A DNA stretch of 32,650 nucleotides from Erythrobacter sp. ANT-B3C2 (GTDB lineage: Bacteria; Pseudomonadota; Alphaproteobacteria; Sphingomonadales; Sphingomonadaceae), in NCBI GenBank assembly GCA_001683845.1, contig LXQI01000037.1:50868-83517 (forward strand), given 5' to 3'. Positions 16,482 through 24,519 of this stretch are shown here, in pieces. Below the pieces are notes generated by a model that saw nothing but the letters and a program-made list of their open reading frames with translations, was not told where the DNA came from and made no database searches. A program made the translations under genes and the position numbers. Each line of letters begins with the position of its first letter. Within the stretch, counting starts at the first letter, position 1.

Positions 16482-18020
16482 ATGGCAATGGCGAGCATCC
16501 TACCGCCCCACGGGCCGCCGCACGGGTTCCAAGCTGCACTGAGCGGCTGGCGCCAATGGTGGCACACCGACGTGGTCGATACGGTCGATCAGGAAGAGGT
16601 GATCGACAAGCGGCGCGAGGAATGCGCCATTTCCGCACGCTACCTGTTCATGCTGGCCATGTCGGCCGGCATCGCCATCCTCGGCCTGCTGCTGTCGTCG
16701 CCGGCGGTGGTGATCGGGGCGATGTTGATCGCGCCGTTGATGGGGCCTACAATCGGCATGGGCTTCGCGCTGGCGACCGGCAATTTCGCCTGGATTCGCC
16801 AAGCCGCCCGCACGCTGGCAGTCGGCACCGTGCTCTCGATCCTGATCTGTGCGGCGATCTCGCTGTTGTCACCGCTGCAGACGGTGACGTCGGAGATCGC
16901 AGCGCGCACCCGGCCCAATCTGTTCGATCTGCTGGTAGCGCTGTTCTCGGCCATGGCCGGCGCCTATGCCATGATCCGCGGGCGCGAGGGCACCGTGGTG
17001 GGCGTGGCCATCGCCACCGCGCTGATGCCGCCGCTGGCGGTGGTCGGCTTCGGCTTGGCGACCTGGAACTGGACGGTGTTCTCGGGCGCGCTGCTGCTCT
17101 ATTTCACCAACTTGATGACGATCGCCGTGGTCGCCACCGGTATGGCGCGGTTCTATGGCTTCAGCACCAGCCTTTCCGAGCGGCAGACGCAGTTCCAGAC
17201 CTTCCTCATCGTCACTTCGCTGATCAGCCTCGCCATCCCGCTGGGCATCGCGCTGCGCCAGATCGCCTGGGAATCGAACGCCGCGCGCCAGATCAACACC
17301 GCGGTGCTCGAAGCCTTCGACAACCGCGCCCGCCTTTCGGAAATCCAGGTCGATTACGATACCGATCCGATCCGGGTCGTCGCCACCGTGCTGACGCCGC
17401 AGATCAACCCCGATGCCGAGCGGGACGTTGCCCGCGTTATGAACCGCCAGCTGGGCGCCACGGTCGATGCCAACATCACGCAATATCGCGTGGGCACCAG
17501 CGATTCGGCGGCCGAGGAGGCGCAGCTCTCCCGCGCGCGGGCCAGCGAGCGGTCAGACCGCCGCCGCGCCGAGGCGCTGGCCGAGCGGCTGGCGCTGATC
17601 GCCGGGGTGACCGAGGACGACGTGCTGATCGACTCTGAACGCCGCCGCGCCCTCGTCACCGCCCGCCCGCTGGAGGGCGCGACGCTCGGCGCCTATCGCG
17701 AACTCGAAAGCCGGATCACCGCCACCGAAGAGAACTGGCGCATTGCCTTGCGCCCGCCCGCCCGCCCGCTTCCCGCTGTGGCGATGGAGGAGGGCGAGCC
17801 GACCGAGGAGGGCACGCGAGCCATCGCGCTCTCCGTCTGGGCGGCCGAGCGGCTGGAGATGGCGGTGGTGGTCGAAGGCGGCAGCGCCGCGGTAGCGCGG
17901 GTGCGCGAACTGCTCGGCGAGCGCGGCGTCAGGACCTCCGCCGGGGGGCGCAACGCACCGCCTGGGGAGGTGCGCCTGCGCTGGGCCTCGCCCGGATCCA
18001 ACACGGAGGATAGCCCCTGA
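16482..18020 (+). CDS. DUF389 (TIGR00341-type) membrane protein
   Basis: 512 residues from ATG 16482; an ATG at 16488 is also possible. A hydrophilic start with DQEEVIDKRREEC (36-48) is followed by a bundle of membrane helices from about 52 to 265. The family signature VIGAMLIAPLMGPTIGMGF lies at about 77-95. A C-terminal cytoplasmic region of about 240 residues is rich in Arg, Ala and Glu. DUF389 proteins are conserved, poorly understood bacterial membrane proteins. Its stop overlaps the MAPEG gene start, so the two are likely co-expressed. Confidence 0.85.
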   Translation: MAMASILPPHGPPHGFQAALSGWRQWWHTDVVDTVDQEEVIDKRREECAISARYLFMLAMSAGIAILGLLLSSPAVVIGAMLIAPLMGPTIGMGFALATGNFAWIRQAARTLAVGTVLSILICAAISLLSPLQTVTSEIAARTRPNLFDLLVALFSAMAGAYAMIRGREGTVVGVAIATALMPPLAVVGFGLATWNWTVFSGALLLYFTNLMTIAVVATGMARFYGFSTSLSERQTQFQTFLIVTSLISLAIPLGIALRQIAWESNAARQINTAVLEAFDNRARLSEIQVDYDTDPIRVVATVLTPQINPDAERDVARVMNRQLGATVDANITQYRVGTSDSAAEEAQLSRARASERSDRRRAEALAERLALIAGVTEDDVLIDSERRRALVTARPLEGATLGAYRELESRITATEENWRIALRPPARPLPAVAMEEGEPTEEGTRAIALSVWAAERLEMAVVVEGGSAAVARVRELLGERGVRTSAGGRNAPPGEVRLRWASPGSNTEDSP

Positions 18021-18415
18021 TGCGGGCCGAACTCACCGTGCTGGCGCTGGGCGCCCTGCTGCTGCTGGCCCACGTGCTAATCGCCGTGCGCTTCAAGACC
18101 AGCCAATACGGCACCCAGTGGAACATGGGCGCACGCGACGAGGAACTGCCGCCGCTGAACCCGGTCGCCGGCCGGCTTGACCGCGCCCGCAGGAACTTCC
18201 TCGAAACCTTCCCGCTGGCGATCGTCGCGCTGATGGGCGTGGTGGTGGCGGGCAAAGCCAGCGATCTCACCGCCGCCGCCGCTTGGGTGTGGCTGGCGGC
18301 CCGTGCGGCCTACCTGCCGCTCTACTGGGCCGGCGTGCCCAAGGTGCGGACGCTGGTCTGGGCCATGGCGACCCTCGCGCTGCTGGTGGTGCTGGGCATT
18401 CTGCTGCTGGGCTGA
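18020..18415 (+). CDS. MAPEG family membrane protein
   Basis: 131 residues with four membrane segments. The loop QYGTQWNMGARDEELPPLN and the motif RLDRARRNFLETFPLAIVAL are typical of bacterial MAPEG proteins (relatives of microsomal glutathione transferases). Bacterial members may act on glutathione-dependent detoxification; the substrate is unknown. The ATG at 18020 overlaps the DUF389 stop (TGATG). The last 55 codons (18251-18415) are echoed by a decayed copy at 23489-23653. Confidence 0.85.
   Translation: MRAELTVLALGALLLLAHVLIAVRFKTSQYGTQWNMGARDEELPPLNPVAGRLDRARRNFLETFPLAIVALMGVVVAGKASDLTAAAAWVWLAARAAYLPLYWAGVPKVRTLVWAMATLALLVVLGILLLG
18251..18415 (+). repeat. Left copy of a 165-bp direct repeat (MAPEG 3' end)
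   Basis: This segment aligns without gaps to 23489-23653, both ending at a TGA stop. By hand count about 128 of 165 bases are identical (near 78%). Sequence outside the two copies does not match. Confidence 0.85.
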
Positions 18416-18599
18416 AAGATTATGGTGCGGTCGGATCTGGAGCCATCATGCGCACCGCTGGGGAACGTCTGGCGAGCTTGCCGTTACCGGGCGGGAAGGG
18501 CAGGCCATCAGGCAATCGGCCGAGTGCGACTGGTCACGCTAGAACATTCCCCATCGTCCGACCTGTAACACCTTCGTCGCCGGCGAATGTGCTTCGGGA
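18416..18599. other. Noncoding left edge of the accessory block
   Basis: 184 bases between the MAPEG stop and the HupE-like frame. I see no gene, no strong hairpin, and no convincing cobalamin- or nickel-riboswitch core. It may carry the promoter of the metal-uptake genes. Confidence 0.5.
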
Positions 18600-19441
18600 G
18601 TGAAGCTGTTGCCCTGCTCCCCTCGTATGGGCCGAGATGATCACGCCCCCGCGTCCCCTGCAGCTTCCGGACTGACCGGTTCGGCGGATGTCGAAGGCTC
18701 GGGGCCGGGCATCGTCTCGTCATGCTGCCGCTCCAAAATAGGATCCGCCGGTTTGCCGGGGCACGCCATAGCGGCAATCGCGCTGCTCGGCGTGGCGGCG
18801 TTGCTGCTCTGGCCCTTGCCCGCGCCGGCGCATGAACTGTCCGAAGAGGCCAAGCAGATGATACTGCAGGGCGGTTTGCCGGAGGCGGTGTGGCTCGGCG
18901 CCGAACACATGCTGACCGGCTGGGATCACCTGCTGTTCCTGCTGGGCATCCTGTTCTTCCTGAACAGCGTGGGGCAGATCGTCCGGTTCATCACCGCCGT
19001 CACCGTGGGGCACGATCACCCTGCTTGGCGCGACCATGCTCGGCATCACCGCCAACGCTTACCTGATCGACGCCGTGATCGCGCTGACGGTCTGCTACAA
19101 GGCGGCGGAGAACCTGCGGGCGTTTCCGCGCCTGTTCGGCATCGAAGCGCCCAACCTGCTGTTCATGGTGTTCGTGTTCGGCCTGATCCACGGCTTCGGC
19201 CTGTCGACCCGGCTGCAGCAGATCACCCTGCCGAGCGATCCGGAACTCGTCTCCAAGATCCTGGCCTTCAATGTCGGCGTCGAACTGGGGCAGATCGCGG
19301 CCTTGGGCTTGATGATCTGGGTCGTTCGGCTGTGGCGGGGAGACGACGATCTGGCCGGCGGTCACGCGCTCGCCCAATGCCGCGCTGCTTCTCGCCGGCC
19401 TGGCTTTTGCCATGCAGATTTCCGGCTTTCTGCAGCACTAG
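18600..19441 (+). pseudogene. HupE/UreJ-family metal permease, broken by two frameshifts
   Basis: The frame from about 18600 (GTG; true start uncertain, perhaps ATG 18627) gives a signal-like hydrophobic stretch ending PAPAHELSEE and the HupE/UreJ motif HMLTGWDHLLFLLG. At about 19008-19014 (CACGATC) two bases seem missing, and the next helices (GITANAYLIDAVIALTV, FVFGLIHGFGL) continue in the +1 frame. Near the GGGG at 19337-19340 another shift occurs, after which the expected C-terminus (NAALLLAGLAFAMQISGFLQH) reads to TAG 19439-19441. The three pieces in order make one normal-length HupE/UreJ_2 protein, a family linked to nickel/cobalt uptake. Either the gene is newly inactivated or the sequence has indel errors; the second site is a homopolymer. 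Confidence 0.75.
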
Positions 19442-19499
19442 CGAGACATTACACCATCACTGGCCTATCGCGCCCGCTCATCCTTTGAGGAGTTCTGCG

Positions 19500-21527
19500 T
19501 TGAAGCACCTATTGGCACCGGCCTTCCTCGTCGGGACTGCACTGGCAGGGGCTCCAGCCTGGGCCACGGAAGGCACGAGCCCGGCCGATGGCGAGATCAT
19601 CGTGGTCAAGGGCCAGCTGATCGATGCGGAACTGGCCGCATGGTCGACGACCACGCTCGACAACCAGGACATCCGCCACGAGACCGTCAGTGATCTGGAC
19701 GATCTGCTGCGGCTGATCCCGGGCGTGGTGGTGCGCGATTTCGGCCTCGGGGGCGTCGCCAGTTCGGTGGTCATCCGCGGCTTTGGGGGCGGCAGCCACG
19801 GCGGCGATCTCGGCGCCGTGCTCGATGGCATCCCGCTGAACGAGGCAATGAGCCATGCCGATGGCTATTTCGATCTCAACATCATCGTGCCGCTCGAGGT
19901 CCAGACCCTGACGGTCTACCGGGGGCCAGTTTCGGCGCTGTACGGTAATTTCAACCGGGGCGGCCTGCTGCGGATCGATACCCGCAAGGGTAGCGATTAC
20001 GCCGATGCCGATCTGCTCGGCGGCTCGTTCGAAACCTTCGATCTGCAGCTCGCCGGCGGACGCGAGCTGGGGCGGCTGGCGCTGAACGGTGCCGCCCATT
20101 TGTTCACCAGCGATGGCTATCGCCCGCGATCGACCCAGTCGCGGCAGACTGTGGCCGGACGGGTGGGGTTCGACCTCACACCGGACGTGCAGCTCGCGGT
20201 TTCCGGGCGCAACCACAGCGCCGATGCCGAGAGCGCGAGCTACCTCACGCTGGCTCAGTTCGAGACCGACCCTTACGGTATCGACCCGAATGTGCAGAAC
20301 GATGGCGCGGTCAAGGATTTCGCCACCGGCCGCGCCGATCTCAACATCGCCTTCGCGCCCTCGGTAAGCCTCGTCTCCTTTGCCTATCTGACGCGGCAGG
20401 ATTTCACCCGCTGGTTCACCCGCCCGATCGGTGCGGGAACCTGGCGGCAGCGGGAGGAATCCTACGATCGCCGCGTCTTCGGCGTCGGCACCAGCCTCAA
20501 CGGCACGCTCGATCTGGCGGGGGCGTCAGCGCCGATCAACTATGTGGCCGGAGTGGAGCTGTTCCGCGAACGCACCGATTTCCTGTTCTTCGACGGGCTC
20601 GACAACCGCCGCCCGACCGCCCCGCCGGCGAATGACCGCGATACCCGGCTGAACAGCATCTCGGCCTACGGCGAAGCGCAGATCCCCGTCGCTGACATCC
20701 TCAATATCTCACTTGGCCTGCGCGCGGATCGGTTCACCGGCCGCTGCCAGCTGCTCGGGCCCGAGACGGGCACCGATCCGTGCGGCGAGCTCGACGATAT
20801 CTCGGAGCTGAGCCCGAAGCTGGGCATCCGCGCGCAGTTGGCTGGCTGGGTGCAGCTGCGGGCGGGATGGTCGAAGGGCTTCGCGCTGCCCAACAATTTC
20901 GTGAAGTACTCGGTCGGCGCTCAGGTGCTCGAGCCGAATGTCTTCCGCCAGACCGAGATCGGGGTCACGCTATCACCGCTGGCGGGCCTGACCCTGGATA
21001 CCGCTGCGTTTCGCCTCGCGTCCACGCAGGAAGTGCGCACGGTGGCCCCCGGCATCTTCGAGAATTTCGGCGCCACCCGAAGGCAGGGGATCGAGACGAG
21101 CGCCGAATGGCAGGTGACGCCCGCTTTCTGGGTGCGCGGCGTGTACAGCTATGTCGAGACCGAGGTGCGCGAGAATGGAACGGCCGCCCTCGTCGGCAAT
21201 GCGGTTCCCGGCGTCCCCAACCACTCGGCCAATATCGATGTCACCTGGCGGCCGATCGAGAATTGGTCGGTGCTGGCCAACTGGCGCCATGTCGGCAGCT
21301 ACGAGGTCAATCCCGCCAACACGCTGCGGTCCGATGCCTACGACACGTTCGACCTTGGCGTCGCCTACGATGCGACAAGCTCCTTCGCCGACTACCAGCT
21401 GTACCTGCGCGTCAACAATGTCACCGACGAGGTCTACGCCACTTCGGTCTCCATCATCGGCGGGCAGACCCTCGTGGCGCCCGCTGCGCCGCGGACCGTG
21501 CGGGCGGGCATCAAGGTGACGCTATGA
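19500..21527 (+). CDS. TonB-dependent outer-membrane receptor
   Basis: 675 residues from TTG 19500, chosen because TGAGGAG (19486-19492) is ideally spaced and a signal peptide starts at once (MKHLLAPAFLVGTALAG, cleavage after AWA near 22). The plug domain spans about 30-150, with DLDDLLRLIPGVVVRDFG, VVIRGFGGGSHGG and VYRGPVSALYGNFNRGG. A beta-barrel follows, with a terminal strand typical of outer-membrane proteins (TVRAGIKVTL). A pair of cysteines (RCQLLG and DPCGEL) could form a disulfide in an outer loop. The ligand is unknown; neighbours of the HupE, DUF4198 and NikL-like types suggest nickel, cobalt or another metal or its complex. Confidence 0.9.
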   Translation: MKHLLAPAFLVGTALAGAPAWATEGTSPADGEIIVVKGQLIDAELAAWSTTTLDNQDIRHETVSDLDDLLRLIPGVVVRDFGLGGVASSVVIRGFGGGSHGGDLGAVLDGIPLNEAMSHADGYFDLNIIVPLEVQTLTVYRGPVSALYGNFNRGGLLRIDTRKGSDYADADLLGGSFETFDLQLAGGRELGRLALNGAAHLFTSDGYRPRSTQSRQTVAGRVGFDLTPDVQLAVSGRNHSADAESASYLTLAQFETDPYGIDPNVQNDGAVKDFATGRADLNIAFAPSVSLVSFAYLTRQDFTRWFTRPIGAGTWRQREESYDRRVFGVGTSLNGTLDLAGASAPINYVAGVELFRERTDFLFFDGLDNRRPTAPPANDRDTRLNSISAYGEAQIPVADILNISLGLRADRFTGRCQLLGPETGTDPCGELDDISELSPKLGIRAQLAGWVQLRAGWSKGFALPNNFVKYSVGAQVLEPNVFRQTEIGVTLSPLAGLTLDTAAFRLASTQEVRTVAPGIFENFGATRRQGIETSAEWQVTPAFWVRGVYSYVETEVRENGTAALVGNAVPGVPNHSANIDVTWRPIENWSVLANWRHVGSYEVNPANTLRSDAYDTFDLGVAYDATSSFADYQLYLRVNNVTDEVYATSVSIIGGQTLVAPAAPRTVRAGIKVTL

Positions 21528-21557
21528 ACAACGAAAACCGGCATCGGAGTGGATCAT

Positions 21558-22256
21558 ATGTTCAGTAAACCGCGCGTTTTTGCAGCCCTGCTCGCGCTTG
21601 GGCTCGCCGTCCCGGCAGCCGCGCATACGGTCTGGCTGGTCCCGGAAGGTGGCGGCTGGCAGGTCCTGTTCGGTGGCCATGCCGGGGCATCCCAGAGCTA
21701 TCCGGCGGCCAATCTCAAAGCGGTCACGGCACTGGCGGCGGATGGCAGCGCATTGGCCGTCTCGCGCTCGGTGCGGGACGATGGCGTGCGCCTGACCGTC
21801 GCCGGCGCGCCGAGCTTGATCCTCGCGCATTACGACAACGGCATTCACACCACCCGCTCCGATGGTCCCTCGGCCGTTAGGCCCATGAACGAGGTGCCCA
21901 ACGCGCTACGCGCCACGCGAGCGATCAAGTACCACAAGACCATCGCAGCCTGGTTGCCGATCGTCGCTCGCCCGGCCGGCCAGCCGTTCGAGGTGGTGCC
22001 CGTATCGGCCCGCCAGCCGGTCGCGGGTCGCCCGATGCGGGTCCGGGTGTTCATCGGCGGTCGCCCGGCCGCGGGCATCAAGGTCGCCCGCAATGAGGAT
22101 AGCGGCGATGTGGTGACCAACGCCGAGGGCTTCGCGAACTTCACTCCGACCCAGGGCTTCAACAAGCTGTGGGCCGGCAGGCGAACGCCGGTCTCAGGCA
22201 ACCGCGCCTATACCGAAGAAAGCATCGAATATTCGCTCGGGTTCTTCGCGCGATGA
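21558..22256 (+). CDS. DUF4198 periplasmic protein (NikM-like)
   Basis: 232 residues from ATG 21558, placed by GGAG at 21546-21549. A cleavable signal peptide (residues 1-21, ending PAAA) leaves a mature start at HTVWLVPEGGG. An N-terminal histidine just after cleavage is a common feature in metal-handling DUF4198 proteins and could be a ligand. The rest is beta-rich, with a second half (RPMRVRVFIGGRPAAGIKVA) like a transthyretin-type fold. DUF4198 proteins accompany nickel and cobalt uptake systems. A 14-codon frame (21524-21568) bridges the receptor stop and this start and may assist coupling. The stop overlaps the next start (ATGA). Confidence 0.8.
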   Translation: MFSKPRVFAALLALGLAVPAAAHTVWLVPEGGGWQVLFGGHAGASQSYPAANLKAVTALAADGSALAVSRSVRDDGVRLTVAGAPSLILAHYDNGIHTTRSDGPSAVRPMNEVPNALRATRAIKYHKTIAAWLPIVARPAGQPFEVVPVSARQPVAGRPMRVRVFIGGRPAAGIKVARNEDSGDVVTNAEGFANFTPTQGFNKLWAGRRTPVSGNRAYTEESIEYSLGFFAR

Positions 22257-22738
22257 GAGTGCCGCAGCCGTTCCTCGCCCTGATGGTGGCGCTCGCGGCG
22301 CTGATGGCGAGCGGCCCCGCGCTGGCCCACGGCCTGCAGATGAAGCTGGACGCCGAAAACCAGATGATCAGCGGGCAGGTCTATTTCAGCAATGGCAAAG
22401 AGGCAGAGGGCGTCTGGGTCGAACTGTTCGACGATCGGGCACCCGAAACGGCGATCGAGACGGTCCAGACCGGGCCCGACGGGACGTTTCGGGTCGAGGG
22501 CGAGCAGGGCCGCGGCTATCAGGTTCGCGCCTCGGGCGAAGAGGGCCACTCGATCGCCCTGGCGATCGCGCTCGAGGGAGAGGTCGCGCGCGTGGCGATG
22601 ATCGAGGATCCGGCAGACGGCGGCGAAGCATCGGTGGCCGAGATCCCCGCTTGGGCGATTCTCGGGGGATTTCTGGCGCTGTCGCTGATCCCGGCCCTGT
22701 GGTTCCGCAAGCGGCGCAAACCGGCCAGCGAGAGCTGA
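22253..22738 (+). CDS. Small NikL/CbiL-like membrane-anchored protein
   Basis: 161 residues. A signal peptide (about 1-24, ending ALA) precedes HGLQMKLDAENQMISGQVYF, again with histidine at the mature N-terminus. A carboxypeptidase-regulatory-like beta domain follows (GVWVELFDDRAP, GPDGTFRVEGEQGRGYQVRA). One C-terminal membrane helix lies at about 132-150 with a basic tail RKRRK. This layout is that of NikL/CbiL-type accessory subunits of metal transporters. No energising ECF subunits (CbiO/CbiQ) are nearby, so the partner would be the HupE-like permease, which is broken here. It converges with the permease gene at 22744, with only 5 bases between stops. Confidence 0.65.
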   Translation: MRVPQPFLALMVALAALMASGPALAHGLQMKLDAENQMISGQVYFSNGKEAEGVWVELFDDRAPETAIETVQTGPDGTFRVEGEQGRGYQVRASGEEGHSIALAIALEGEVARVAMIEDPADGGEASVAEIPAWAILGGFLALSLIPALWFRKRRKPASES

Positions 22739-22743
22739 CGGCC

Positions 22744-23478
22744 TCAATAGACCCCGATCAGCTTGGCTCCTGCCACCACCAGCACGACACCCAGGCACCG
22801 CAGGATGACCGGTGTCGCCAGCCGAATGCCCAGGGTTGTGCCGATCACACCGCCGATCATGACCGCCCCTGCGTAGAGCGGTAGCAAGGGCGGAAGGGAG
22901 CGCACCGAAGAGAAATTGCCGAGCAGGCCGGACACGGAATTGAACAGGATGAACACCGCCGCCACCCCCGACGCCGGCCGGGGTGCCGACCACGCGAGGA
23001 ACAGCAGCAGGGGCGACAGAAATATGCCACCCCCGGTGCCGGTCAGGCCCGACAGCAGGCCGATGCCTGCACCGCACAGGATCGCGAGCCATACCGGTGG
23101 ATCATGCCACTCCTCTGCCGCCTTAAGCTCGGGCGACCAGAGCAGGCGAACAGCAGAGCACAACAGCACCACGCCGACGATTGGGCGATAGACATGGCCG
23201 GGAAGCTGGAGTGCGCCGCCGATGAAGGCGAAGGGCAGGGCGCCTAGCAGGAACGGCCACAGCGTGCGCCAACGGAACAGCCCCGCGCGAATGAACCGGA
23301 TCGAGGCCAACGTCGCGACGATGACATTCAGCGCCAGCGCGGTCGGGCGCATCACCATCGCCGGCACGCCGAACAACGCCATCAAAGCAATATAGGACGA
23401 GGCCCCCGCATGCCCGACGCTGGAGTACAGCGCCGCCCCCAGCATCATGCACAGCGCCAGCAGAAGATCGGCGGTCAT
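22744..23478 (-). CDS. TauE/SafE family membrane permease
   Basis: 244 residues from ATG 23478, a polytopic protein with about 8 membrane helices. The two family repeats are visible: GAALYSSVGHAGASSYIALM at the start, and CGAGIGLLSGLTGTGGGIFL after the middle. TauE/SafE permeases export sulfite, sulfoacetate or other small anions, and some sit with metal systems; the substrate here is unknown. The frame continues upstream to 23514, but that would read into the decayed MAPEG copy. The start lies about 10 bases from the edge of that copy, there is no good ribosome site, and the native 5' control region may have been lost when the block was joined. Confidence 0.8.
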   Translation of the reverse strand: MTADLLLALCMMLGAALYSSVGHAGASSYIALMALFGVPAMVMRPTALALNVIVATLASIRFIRAGLFRWRTLWPFLLGALPFAFIGGALQLPGHVYRPIVGVVLLCSAVRLLWSPELKAAEEWHDPPVWLAILCGAGIGLLSGLTGTGGGIFLSPLLLFLAWSAPRPASGVAAVFILFNSVSGLLGNFSSVRSLPPLLPLYAGAVMIGGVIGTTLGIRLATPVILRCLGVVLVVAGAKLIGVY

Positions 23479-23488
23479 GATCGCATCG

Positions 23489-23653
23489 GGCAAGTCCAGC
23501 GATCTCACCGCCACCGCCGCCTCGGTATGGCTGGCGGCGTCCGCGGCCTACCCGCTGCTCCACTCGGGCGGCCTGCCTTAGGTGCGGACGCTGGTGTCAG
23601 GCGTGGCGATGATGATGGTGCTGGTGGTGCTGAGCGTGCTGTTGGCGGGGTGA
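23489..23653 (+). pseudogene. Decayed 3' fragment of a second MAPEG gene (right copy of repeat)
   Basis: Read in frame, these 55 codons give a MAPEG C-terminus starting GKSSDLTATAASVWLAA. A TAG stop stands where the intact gene has Lys (codon 31), and the fragment ends at the same final TGA as 18251-18415. Alignment to the intact gene is gapless, about 78% identical by hand count. The first 76 codons of a MAPEG gene are missing: upstream sequence is the start of the TauE gene. Divergence is too high for a fresh target-site duplication. Confidence 0.85.
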
Positions 23654-23709
23654 GATCGCGAACGGTCACGTCTGACGAGACGTGTTTCAGCAACGCAGGT
23701 GCCGGGATC

Positions 23710-23738
23710 GGGGCTGGCTTGGCTTCCAAACCAGCCCC
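23710..23738. terminator. Strong hairpin downstream of the PEPxxWA gene
   Basis: A 13-bp stem with one mismatch and a 3-base loop (GGGGCTGGCTTGG, CTT, CCAAACCAGCCCC) lies 9 bases beyond the stop of the leftward gene at 23748. No T-run follows on either strand, so termination is likely but not typical. Confidence 0.55.
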
Positions 23739-23747
23739 GCCGCCATG

Positions 23748-24377
23748 TCATGCAAAGCTGACCCGTACCCGCTGACGACGACGCATCGCGGCGCCGATCG
23801 CGCCGAAGCCGATGATCATCATCGCCCACGAGGCAGGCTCGGGAATAGCCGAAACCGCTTGGTTCAGCACCACATTGTCGATTGCGAACGCGCTGTCTGC
23901 GCTGATCCGGACGTTGAAGACATCCGGGGTGTTGAAGATAAAGGTCTGAAAGCCAGCAAGATTGTCAAATGCGCGCGTCTGCGAGAACTCACCGCCATTG
24001 AACGTGTACGTGGCCAGACCGCCCGCGAAGAACGCGTTCTGGTCGTCAAATGCAAAGGTGAGGTCCAGTGAATTGAAGGTGAAGGCGGCACCGTCGGTTC
24101 GGGCAATAGTGAGGCCCGGGTCGATCCGGTTCGGAAAGATGCTGGTGCCACCAAAATCAGGGTTGTTGGTACTCTGGCGCGAGTAGACGAGGATCGGCGG
24201 AAGACCGAACGGATCGGTAGCGGTAAAGACGAAATCGCCGATCACCAACGGCGAGGCGACACCCATCGGGCCATCATTTGTTTCACCGTCGAAACCAAGC
24301 GTCTCGAAATCGATCGTCACAGCGCTCGCAGAGGCGGGATAGGTAAGGGCAAAAGCAGCGAGGATGATGTAGCGCAT
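23748..24377 (-). CDS. PEPxxWA-CTERM sorted secreted protein
   Basis: 209 residues from ATG 24377 (AAAGGAAC upstream). A signal peptide (about 1-19, ending SASA) precedes a Phe/Asp/Gly-rich beta domain beginning VTIDFETLGFDGETNDGP. The C-terminus has the sorting signal IPEPASWAMMIIGFGAIG followed by a basic tail RRRQR. Such tails are recognised by exosortase-type enzymes that go with exopolysaccharide production. No exosortase is in this window. The body looks like an extracellular lectin- or matrix-like domain, with no enzyme motif seen. Phe-rich composition and lower GC set it apart from its neighbours. Confidence 0.85.
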   Translation of the reverse strand: MRYIILAAFALTYPASASAVTIDFETLGFDGETNDGPMGVASPLVIGDFVFTATDPFGLPPILVYSRQSTNNPDFGGTSIFPNRIDPGLTIARTDGAAFTFNSLDLTFAFDDQNAFFAGGLATYTFNGGEFSQTRAFDNLAGFQTFIFNTPDVFNVRISADSAFAIDNVVLNQAVSAIPEPASWAMMIIGFGAIGAAMRRRQRVRVSFA

Positions 24378-24443
24378 TTCAGCGGTTCCTTTCAGTCCCC
24401 CGACCGACCAGACCGTTAGCATACAGTTAAGTCGCGACAAAGC

Positions 24444-24461
24444 GCCTTTCTGATTAAAGGC
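24444..24461. promoter_or_regulatory. Short inverted repeat upstream of the PEPxxWA gene
   Basis: GCCTTT (24444-24449) and AAAGGC (24456-24461) are separated by 6 bases in the AT-richer gap between the PEPxxWA start and the FAAL stop. It may be an operator or a weak terminator for the FAAL gene. Confidence 0.25.
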
Positions 24462-24519
24462 CCGCTATTCTGACGCCTACGGAGAGACTACTTTGCGGAA
24501 TGCGGGTTCCACGGCCTGC

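Noticed and set aside
18416-18599. Cobalamin or NiCo riboswitch ahead of the metal-uptake genes
   Set aside because: A few G-rich words (for example CGGGAAGGGC) resemble parts of the B12 element, but the B12 box and the conserved core are not present in order.
18251-23653. Interpretation of the 165-bp repeat as a transposon target-site duplication
   Set aside because: The copies are only about 78% identical and 165 bp long, and no transposase or integrase lies between them.
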